Shown here one piece after another: positions 63,119 to 64,000 of a DNA stretch of 64,000 nucleotides. The stretch spans positions 10,478,001-10,542,000 of the forward strand of contig NC_057789.1 in NCBI RefSeq assembly GCF_014905175.1. Direction: 5' to 3'. Within the stretch, counting starts at the first letter, position 1. Each line of letters begins with the position of its first letter. The translations under genes and the position numbers were made by a program. Under the pieces are notes generated by a model. That model saw only the letters and a program-made list of their open reading frames with translations. It was not told where the DNA came from and did not search any database. The stretch comes from Aphidius gifuensis. Lineage: Eukaryota; Arthropoda; Insecta; Hymenoptera; Braconidae.

Positions 63119-64000
63119 AAAATATCGTAGCTGGATTACTTATTAAACAATCGAATATTGCTCTGTAAAATAATCCAGCGTGATATGTTATCAATTAGCC
63201 CTTTTTAACCTGCTCACTTAAGACACATTAAGAAGGTTTGGGAGATAAGTAGCGTAATGTAGGGAGGTGTAAAAGAAACCTGAAATACACGCGAAAATCT
63301 ATCACAATAAACAATATAATCGTCACCAAAAATGATTTTATTGACACCAATGATTATATAGAAACGGAGCACAGTTTATTATTGAAATAACACAGATTAT
63401 AATTACGAAGAATGATATACCAGAAACTTAATTTTATAACCCAATTACAATAATTCGCGCGTCGATATTAAAAAGAGAGAGAATTTTCAAGATGTGGTTA
63501 TTACGGAGTCACCGGTTGAAAAATATAAGACAACCCGTCAAAAAATAAAATGATGCGTAACCCGAATAACGAGCGACTAAATCGAGATGCGATTCAGCCG
63601 TAAATTAAATTAATCACTGACTTTAAAATACGTAATAATGGCGCGTGGTTTTTACACAAATTATTTATTACAATTATTATAATAAATTTCAAGATACAAA
63701 CACTGGATTATTTTTAATAATGGTAATTACATTAGTTACTGGTGTTACAATTTAAATTCGAGCAGCGTGTACTTTGACCGTGCCCTTGGCTTCGCTTGTA
63801 TGTGACAGGTTGTAACAATTATTTTGTCGCAAATAAAATAATTGTGTTGGTTTATATAATTTCATATAAAATGTTGAAGAATAATATTATACAAATTACT
63901 TTGTATAATATTAGTGATAAGAATGCAGAATAATTTACGCACTTGTGTAACACTGGCTTTACATTTAATTACAACAATTTGTCACTTTGACTTGTATTCA
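63119..64000. repeat. Dispersed repeat copy 2 (runs off the window)
   Basis: Same family and orientation as 47722-48500, starting AAATATCGTAGCTGGAT. No open frame. The window ends before its far limit is seen. Confidence 0.65.

Overview
The window is arthropod nuclear DNA, most likely from an insect, and possibly a parasitoid wasp (the order is a guess). It is AT-rich and packed with insect-type mobile elements: Polinton/Maverick, Copia, Bel-Pao and Ty3/Gypsy. Several genes have short GT-AG introns. Core promoters show a TATA box about 30 bp upstream of the arthropod initiator TCAGT. The only recognisable host gene is a wrecked hemolectin/hemocytin-like gene.

Layout. (1) 0.2-23.7 kb: two Polinton/adintovirus-like elements lie head-to-tail, both reading pPolB -> <- integrase ... 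<- small FLP-motif protein. The first (0.2-6.2 kb) has a broken polymerase, an integrase and a large internal deletion, and carries a spliced orphan gene of unknown function. The second (7.4-23.7 kb) has a full-length 1276-residue polymerase, an unknown 196-residue protein, an integrase missing its first catalytic Asp, a fibre-like coiled-coil protein, a conserved unknown acidic protein and an ATPase. After these come two successive, diverged capsid cassettes (PLA2 minor capsid protein, adenain-like protease, penton-like protein, a tiny conserved protein, major capsid protein). Damage in the two cassettes is largely complementary. (2) 23.7-28.9 kb: a 3'-truncated minus-strand Copia element carries a 1142-bp solo LTR inside its reverse-transcriptase YVDD codons. 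(3) 29.2-36.7 kb: a complete but decayed Bel-Pao element has LTRs, PBS, PPT and a CAACT target duplication. (4) 38.1-49.4 kb: the minus-strand hemolectin-like pseudogene (VWD/C8/TIL, VWC, two discoidin domains, cysteine-rich end). Its upstream part is cut by satellite DNA (about eleven 151-bp units, A/B alternating) and by an LTR element with a CTAT target duplication. (5) 49.6-56.8 kb: a FLYWCH-like spliced fragment, then the 5' half of a minus-strand Ty3/Gypsy element whose long leader holds three different motif arrays. (6) 56.8-64 kb: mostly non-coding, with tRNA-derived SINE heads, a 573-bp foldback element and the second copy of a dispersed repeat.

How the parts work together. The Polinton genes form a virion module (ATPase packaging motor, protease, penton, major capsid, membrane-lytic PLA2 protein) plus a replication/integration module (pPolB, integrase, candidate ssDNA-binding protein). 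The ATPase and PLA2 genes diverge from a compact shared promoter in both cassettes. No terminal inverted repeats were found, and the breaks make either element unlikely to move by itself. The remainder is a nested transposon graveyard. All family assignments rest on motifs read by eye; no database search was made.
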